NCBI GenBank assembly: GCA_002633005.1
Contig: NMRA01000019.1
Span: 444,710 to 508,709, forward strand
Source: Phoronis australis
Lineage: Eukaryota > Phoronida > Phoronidae
Length of the DNA: 64,000 nt
Direction of reading: 5' to 3'
Shown here: one piece after another, positions 41,401-50,400 of the stretch
How positions within the stretch are numbered: the stretch's first letter is position 1
Layout of the letters: every line of letters starts with the position of its first letter
Made by a program: the position numbers and the translations under genes
The notes under the pieces: generated by a model
Told to the model about the DNA's origin: nothing
Database searches by the model: none
Seen by the model: only the letters and a program-made list of their open reading frames with translations

Positions 41401-44400
41401 CGCTAAGTCATAAAATGGTAATTGCCGACCAAGGACACGCTTAATCCGAATTGGTCGTGTATGCTAGGCGACGACTTTGCCGACCCAAGTGCCGACCGCA
41501 GAGGTGAGTCAGCAGACGGCTCCTAGTCGACCGCTGTTGGTCGGCTGCTGGTCGGCTAGACGACCGGTCGTCGACAAATTTCCGACCTGAGTCGGACAAA
41601 AATTCGTGATGTGTGCTGTGTTTCTGTTGTAAATGCAACTTTATCATACAACTGTCTTATTGGACTGTGTGTAATTAAATACACCTTAACAAAGGCTTTA
41701 TGGTCCTGGCTGAGTACATAATTGTAAATAATAACCCCTTGTGGATCTATGATGAGCGCAGAATGATTAAAACATCTAATTACAACGTACAAGGCATTTC
41801 CCTATTTTTACACCTCATTTCTATATCTCGTCATTTCCATTCAAATGTTACATCGATAATTGGTCATCCTGTGTTGTTACGTAAAACTTTTGCCTATCTT
41901 TTTCAACAGTCTTTTCATTTCTCTTTAATTATTTCATGTAGAGCTCGGGGCTGGCGAACTTGGTTGTTTCCTGTAGAGGTGGGATGTAGAGGATTCCCTG
42001 CAAGATCTGTATGGTGGTTGCTGGAGAAGATTGGTGTGCGAGGGGGAAGGAAGAAAGCTGCAATGAGAAGACTGGGCGAGACAGCTGAGAGGACATCTTG
42101 TTGGCTGTGGTACCGTCGGAATGAAGGAAGTTGGAGGCCTCAGTGATGCACAGTGGGTTGGCCGCCACTGTGGACCCACCAGTGGAGACCGTTATGGTTT
42201 AGGGTCGAAACGAGTCGAGGAAGCTGGATGCCATCTGACGACATCAAGCTACGCCTCCAACTAGTTAGTGTACGGTGGGTAGAAGAGAATCCTGGTTTAG
42301 CTGTTACGAAGAAGGGGCGACAAGACGTCAGACTACATAGAAGCCTGACAACTATTGAGGCAGATAACATCACTGTAAGTACACACATCTACTTTTAATG
42401 TTATCTGTTGCCACAAGCAAGATAAAGGTTCCACACACAACACTAAGGTTTTCTGGCATAGTCATACACAAGCCCCATCTATTGACAAATTCAAGCAAAA
42501 AATTTGCAGACCACAAACATCAACCTCAGAAAATGTTAACCCCACACATACAAGTGAGCATATATCCATCTAATTCCAGCAAACACTTTAGATTCCAATA
42601 CTTTTAGGATGTTAAAAGACATTAGAATGCAAAAATGAGATTTTTTCTTTTCTCTAAGACCATGAAAGTTTTCAAAACTGGTATAAACCCACCTGCTATC
42701 AAAATAACTTTTAAATAAACCTAGACTTTGTCTAAGAGTTATGTGTTACGAACTTACAACATCAAGCGGAACAATTGCGTCTATATATTTTTCAAATCTA
42801 TTTCAGGTGACACACATTGTGCATCCGCGACATTATGAATTAAAAGTGGTACCTACTTGTTCCTCATTCAAACGAGAGGAAGCTTTTATGGTTTTCATTT
42901 TAACTATTAAATGCTCAGTAAAAAGTAGACTTCAAGTTTTGCTGGCGATGACACTATATTTCTTTCAAAAATAATCTGAAATTTTGAGCCCACTTTCAAA
43001 AATTAAAGTAAACTGGGCATTTCATGATTTCAAAGATTTCAAACAAAAAATAAACTTGTTAATTAATAGTTTTACAGTGATTAGCAAAGAAACATGCATA
43101 GCACAAACTGAGAGAACTGAGACCATTTACCCACTGTCTAGTCAAAGTTTGCACTTGATGACCTCTAGATTCGAGTTACAAACTCAAGATAACCAGTTCA
43201 GACTCGGATGTACAACTTTAAAGCCTACACCGAACGAGAACTAGACGAGAAGGCAGGGTACATGTAATTTAGTTCCTGCAACATGTTGAAAACATCATTG
43301 TGAACAGACTTAGAAATCACAAATTAACAAATTTTGGTTGAGGAATTATGTTTATTACATGACTTTTGTCTATGTCGCCGCAAGAATGATCCGTTAATCC
43401 ATACAGTTACAAACAGCATCCGCACACATAAGGTGTTCTATTCAATATGCCTTGGCTAGTACCAACAGCAGCTACATATTTCCACCCAGGGTACCAGCTA
43501 ATGGTCAAAACTACTGCTACTTGAATTCATCTAGTATAACAAAATTCCACTCCATTAGGGTTTTAATGCTGAGGTCATCAAGTGCAAACTAGGACGAGAC
43601 AGATACACGTAAACCATGATGATAATATAAGTGAGAACGGAATAATAAACATTTGTCTTGAGAATGGAAAATGTCAAAAGTATGATTTCGAGTACCAAGA
43701 TTAGACCCCAGTACCTAAAAATCATTTTAAGTGGGATTCAACAAAAATTATAAATTCGGATAACTTCATAACATCATATCTTAAGAGATGGTTGATCGTA
43801 TTCATATGAAAATTTTGGATACTGCGGTTTTGGGAACTGCTTTTTAAAATGTTCCACTTTTGCTAGAGGGAGCTATCAAACGTTTTTATGAAAAAACTTT
43901 TAAATTATCAAGTTGCATTAAACAAAAAAGAAATGATAATTTAGAAAACAGCAACAGCATTTTTCAGATTTCATCTTGGTTATTGTCATGAAGCGAAATT
44001 TGGTTATGTCGGCGAATACCGTTCTCAATTTTGCAATGAATGAATTTTAATTTTTGCTAAATTTTAATAAAAAAACATTGCCACGTGAAGTAATTAATGG
44101 CAGATTAGATTTTACTTTCAAAAAAACACTTTTACAGAGTTAAAATATTTAGTTATTATAAGGTCACAAACTAGATGATTACATTTTACATAATCTGGAA
44201 TATTTTGTATTGAATAATGAGTTCTAAGAAAAATAGGACGATCCTGGATAGAAAGTCTCCTCTGTCTTGGAGGCAGGCCTCGTTTTACAAACATCGAGGT
44301 TATTCTAGGAATCTTGTCGGAAAATATCACATCCACGCCATACTTCTCAACTTTATTCTACAATTTGCTGTCAGGGTTGAGGTCAATAGCACAGCAGTAA

Positions 44401-47400
44401 AACTTTGCTGGCATTGAAGGTCGAATACAGTTAACGCAATACAGCAAAACTTAAGAAAGCAAGGCACCAACAAATAACATGACGACAAACTCTACTGGCG
44501 AGAAAACGAGGCTAGAGAACTGCTTGATGGACGTTGCAGCACTGAGGGTAAATACTGCGAGAAAATATGTTATTTGATTTCCGATTTTATCCTAATTTGA
44601 CTTTAGCTGGGGCAAATAACCAGGTCTTTTTAAAATGAAGCAAACAAGGTAGTTGCAAACATAAGAGCATTTCCCAGTACGGATAAGGGCTGTTCCAGCA
44701 AAATCTGTGTGGGAGGGGGGAAGGCAACTGAAATAAAAATTTATGGGTGGTTGCGTTTGATTTGAATTCAAAATGGCTGGTGGTCGTACTTCAAAAAAAT
44801 AAAAATTTACAGGTCGTTATTGTTTCACTGGGCCATAAATGTTTGACGGTGGGTAATTTAAGTAAATTTTATAAACAATCAGCACACAATCAAAAACTGA
44901 AATAAAAACACAACTTCCAAAACGCTCCGACATTTTCACTCCCTCCGATCTCCTCATCGGCAAGCCCATAACACCAGTTAACCACAGGTGCTCGAATTTC
45001 TCAATGGCTAATGACCATATATAAGAAACATATTTTTTTCTTAGTAATGAATGACGTTAGTGGTGATGGAGGAACAGATAAACTCGAGCGCCAGTGAAGT
45101 TAACCACAAGAACAAAAAAAATACGGGTGGTTGCATTTCAAACTTATAAAAAATTACGGGTGGTAGGCTGAAGAAATAAATGAAAAATATGGGTGGTGGG
45201 TGCGAAAAAAAGGTGCCTTCCCCCCCTCCCATACAGATTTTACTGGAACAGCCCTAAGTCAAAATCAAAAACGTGGCAACTTCAGAACCAAATTGCATCT
45301 CAAAATGCCAACATGACGGCGTTCTGTCATTCAGCAACTTATCCAGATGAGAGGGGTTCCGAGCGTGCGATAACATCTGGCTCCTTTGTTAACTGCCCAC
45401 CACAGTCTTTTGTCCTGTATGATAACAAGCAGGCCAATTATCTTCCAGGCTTCAAATGGTTACTGAAACCTGGCAGAATAGATTGTCTTAACTTCTGTTG
45501 TAGTAGGGCGATTTTGGTGATTCAAAAACTAAACATGATCAGCATTTGACAAGGAATTCACAAATGCTATTGATTTATGTTCAAATATGTTATAACTTAA
45601 CTTTCATTTTCAGCAGCACAGCCCAGTCAGGCTGATTGCGAACTGATCATAGATTAGAGTAATTATCAAGCAAAAGAGAGCCCGCCCTCCAACCATAAAT
45701 GCCAGGATGGAGTTAATCAGTCGTGTAAGATATTGGCTACAGGGGTGATCTTCCCAACTTCTTGTTGGGCTATAGAATCGAACAATTTGGAAGCAACGGG
45801 TAAACCCAATAATGAGGATATGCACTGCAGCACTTCATGAGAGTACTTTCTAAAATTTCGGTTGAAGTACATTGAGAAATGCAGAATTAGTTGCACGCAG
45901 AAGAGTTTTAGTCTGTCTAGAGACATACAGACACACAGATGAGATGATGCGTAACTACAAAAAGTAAGCTATATCCATAGGAAAACAAGTATTAAATAAT
46001 TAAATTTCTTTTCATGTAAATATTAAAATCAAAATGTTAAAAATAATGCACTAATACAGTTTTAAATATCATTTTGCTCTTGTTTTGAGCAACTTCTTAT
46101 CGAAATCATAAAAGTCCTATTTTTGATAGCCCTTCAACCTAGAGTGAAGCATTATATTATTCCTTATGGAGTTTGGGGAGAACAGTGACTAAAGCACAGT
46201 ATCCCAAAGTTTCATAGGAATTTGATCACCCATTTATGAGATATAAAGGTCCGAAGTAAGTTAAATTTTGACATTTTTCTAGGGTCTCGCATGATGCAAT
46301 AATTCTCGCCCCATAGTATGCGACAGGCTTTACAATTTTAAATTTCTCTGACTAAGGCTTGACAATGGTGGATGTTTTATCGTCGAAACGTTTTAAAAAG
46401 AGTTGCTGTATTCATTCAAACTCTATAATAATTTGACATTAAAACAACAAACCTATCAACTGCAGGATTTGAAGAGAGGACAGAGCGCTATAGATCTTCC
46501 TCATGAAGCCCTCCAGGAAGATAACCTCTGACAAACAGATGCTGAGGCTCTTCAGGTTACATGGGAAAGAGCTGAGGTCGTTGAAGTCATGTAACTGCAT
46601 AGCATTGGAGAAGTCGAGAGTCATGTACTTAACGTTGGGACACCTGTTGGCGATCTCGTGCAGGACTGAGGGGGTGATCAGCTCACAAGGTAGTTCCACG
46701 TACCTAGAAACAGAGTCGTTGTCAGTACTTATTGTATGACACCATAGGCAGGGATAAACAATGAAACATCTATTCACTGAATGATAAGTATAAAAATGAT
46801 GGTATTTTACAGATGGCTATGCATGAAGTTCACTTTAAAAAAGCAAATAATTTAATTTTGCACAAGAACCACTGATGCCATCAGTTCTCTGTATCATGAA
46901 CACTGATCTAAGTTCCTTTTGTGCGGAGAAGGGCAATTACCACAGTAGCGATGACTTTACAACAATAAAACACAAGTTGAAATAATCTGCAATATCATAC
47001 ACTGAAACTAGTAATTTTTAAAGTGGTAAATAATGAACCCAATCTGCATCACAATAAAACAACTTTAGATTAAGACCACTTATGGTTACAAAATTGGCCA
47101 TTGACGCCATCTACAGGACTAACTGGGTATGATTTCATACATGGCTTCTGATGGTTGATCATTACTTGACACCAGGCTCTACAAATTGGAGATGCCAAAG
47201 ATGTGAGATCTGTCCAAAAATCAAAGCCAGTTACGGTAAAGTCGCGTAATTTTCAGACATTCAAAATTAATTCCAGTAGATCAAATTCATTTTTGGTCAA
47301 ATATCGTAGGACAAGGTATTTGTAGTGTCCATATTTGGCAGACCTTCAAAATGTGCCTTTTCAAATTTGGTGAGCTAAATCTCTTTAAAAAGTTGGCATG

Positions 47401-50400
47401 AGCATGATGAATAGAGAATTGTTTGTTGATGAGAAATACATTACGTATTTCCGTAACTCGCCAAAGAGGAAGGTATTATTAACTGTACACTTAAATTCAA
47501 GCCTGCTGAGCCCATTCGTGTCACTCAAGCCTTGAGGTATGAATTGTATTGAAAGAATATCGGACTTGCGCTAGGCACAAAAGGATTTGACACACAAGTT
47601 CACAGTACATTTGGTATGCTCTCCTAAATAGGAATACAACTGTGCAAAACTTTATCATGAAGAATCATAACCAAGAACGGATAAAAGAAATTGAGGCACA
47701 CACAAAAAATAGCCAACTGGATCAGATTCTGTTAAAAAATCAGCATCCGTGCTCTCGTCAATCAGATCACACTCGTCTGTTAAATTTCATAAATATAATT
47801 AATGAACTTGGTACGTACCATGGCATACACAAATTAAAAAAAATTGCCAGTCAGGGAATGTTAAAGTAGTTGGATCTGTTTGAGAATCAATGTCAAGCAT
47901 GGAACACACCTGCCTCTTTTCATCATCATTCTTCAAGTGGTTTGACAAATAGGAAGGTTGGCGAAAAAAAACAGAGGTAACAAGCATTTGTAACAGAGTG
48001 GCTCCCATCACTGCAGATGCCGAAAAGCTACACCAAGGTAGTAACATAATGTGAAGAAACTGCACATGTTCCTTCTTGAGATATTGCGCCAACATTTTTC
48101 ATGTAAAAACTTGATTTTCTCGCTGTGACCTTAATTGGGCTTCACTGTCAATGTACATGTCCTGAACACATCCACTAAAACAAGAAACTGTAGGAACACC
48201 GCATTTATCCACCTTCACTCTTATCAGGCTTCTATTGTGAGTCAGCATGCGTAAATAATTGGCTGATAAGCCACCTCTGGAACTACTTTTGGCTGAATGG
48301 ATGACCAGGCCATAAAATGATAATATTAGCCAAGACCAGTTACTAATGCAACAAAGAATAATGTCGTAGTATCACCTAGCCTTGGTGGAAAGCTGTATAC
48401 TGTATTGGCTCTAATAAACGCTTAGAAAAAATCATTTCACGGGGAGGGGATTCTGATTGTAGCCTACGGCAGTTGAAAGCCGGTTTCCCAAACGGGTAAA
48501 ATCGGAAGCTAGGATTCATAAAATTTACGCTTTGTGACGAATTTTTAGCCTATGACAGTCTTTCTACAAAATTGTGGTGCATTGCTATGAACTTCCGTTG
48601 TTAAATTACGATAATTTTTCAAAAAATTGTGCTCATCACAGGGCGAAAACTTGCCGACTGATGCGTCGCCGCTGAATCGCCATCGTCAATAGGAAAACTT
48701 GTACTCTTGAATAAAAATATAGTTTCGACTCAACAAATTACCTGAAATCTTCCTGATGTTTTACAATTTTTAAAGTTCATGTGGAGTCCAGATTAATTGC
48801 GATTAAGTCCAAATGTGCGCTACATCGTACTCCACAACAAGAGAAAAATCTCTGGATGAACACACATGTTGTTGTCACGTGACGTTTGTTTTGAAGGTCG
48901 TCTGTGTATGAGAGTGAGTGAGCGTGCGTGTGCGGGTCATCGACGATAGACTTTTTTGTTACAAAAGGCGGAGGATTATGCAAGAAAATGGCGTTTACTA
49001 GATTGTTTTTCACTTAAACGGCTGTAACGTGCAAGGTGAGTGCTGGTTAACTCACAGATTTTGTGTGCACAGGCCGACTGTCGTTAGCTCTGCCGTGGAG
49101 TATTAATAGTCCAAGGCTCGATCTACATGTTGGGGACGAAATGAACTACCCGGGCTGTGTGAAATTTCTGGGTCTAACGGAGACACTGACGCAGTGGTCA
49201 GTCAGATCGCTGTATCAAGACTATAGTCAAAATCCAAATTCGTTTTATCGTGTCCCTGTCAATAATAACGGCATGTTAAAGCCTTCTTAATTTTCGTACT
49301 TCAGGAACATAACAATCACGTGTTTTGTACACATACGCGCACGCCGCAGATCACATCTCGGAAATTGCCGATTTGACGGATGACAATGAATGAACACAAT
49401 GAAATTAACAACGTCGTTTTACAGCTTGTAAGATTCATAATAAAAGTATTTTGAATATTGCAATGCATGTGTTCCAAAATCTAAATAACTTGGGTCCTAT
49501 ATTTTTGTATTAGTGCGCGCCGAATGAAAGTAATCGTGAGTGTTGCTGTGTTGCAAAATCTCTTATCCTGGGCCGATTTGAAAAATTCAAAGTTGTACTC
49601 ATATTTGTTTTCGCTCCTCTTTTCAAATATTACAGTAAAAACTACGTAAAACTCTCTCCATAAAAAGTACAGTCTGCTAGCTAGATTGTAATCAGCTGAT
49701 CATATCCGCATGAGCGAAGCCAATTATCCTCGCTCGTGACTCGATGACTAGAGCAGCCTGGCGGCATCCCTTTGATCGTGAGCCGAGTGCGACTCAGCCA
49801 AGGTGGATAAATACGGTCTAGTTCAATTTTCCATACCCCGCCGTTTACCTTAACCACTGGGGTTAGAACCAATTTTATTTAGTGGGAATGTTCATAGCAT
49901 GAAAAAATTAAAAATTGCCACAAGGAGACACAGCAGCTGAATACAAAAATTTGTGTGCGCCGTCCCATCCATTGTAAAAGCATGTTGCAAAATTTCATGA
50001 ACATCTGCTGAAGGGTTTTAAAGACAATGCAGCAGCAGATGCAGGACAGACAGCAAAAGTCATGCTCATGTATGTGTGGGTGAATTAAAAAACTGGTCAG
50101 GGGCAAATCATTTAGGGGTGACAGCATTAACCAACACAAAAATTGGAGACGGTCAATAGAAAAATCTTATAAACAATCAGGATGTGGAGGATGTGATAAG
50201 ACACCAAAAGTTAATGGTAGGTTTGCCAAAACTGCTGGTAACTAATGGAGACAACAGTGCTAATCTGAACAACAAATCGGATGGGGGCAACTGTTAGGGG
50301 TGGGCGGGGTGAATTCTGTTGTGACTGACAGTGGGGGAGGGAAAAAGATTTTGCAGAAAAAATAGTTCTTACATGAAACATTGAAACATTTGTTTCAACA

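Larger units (their letters stand above)
37185..41619. mobile_element. ~4.4-kb element with long terminal inverted repeats and palindromic sub-termini
   Basis: The left end ACAGCACACATCACGAATTT..TTGTCCGAC (37185 onward) is repeated inverted at the right end (to 41619). Weaker inverted similarity continues outside to about 37140 and 41660. Just inside both ends lie dense palindromic words built on CGACCGGTCG and GGTCGGCTG (37205-37310 and 41480-41590). Plus-strand open stretches of about 80-105 codons (37652-37906, 37961-38275, 38487-38795) are not recognisable as a transposase. A relic of another repeat (39975-40720) and a degenerate short tandem repeat (38800-39080) lie inside. No convincing target duplication was seen. 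It sits in F-box intron 2. Superfamily undetermined. Confidence 0.6.

Noticed and set aside
45610-45926. Minus-strand hydrophobic open frames in two phases (RLKLFCVQLILHFSMYF and ILAFMVGGRALFCLIITLIY).
   Set aside because: No motif of a known membrane-protein family, no supported splice sites, and the two frames do not join sensibly.
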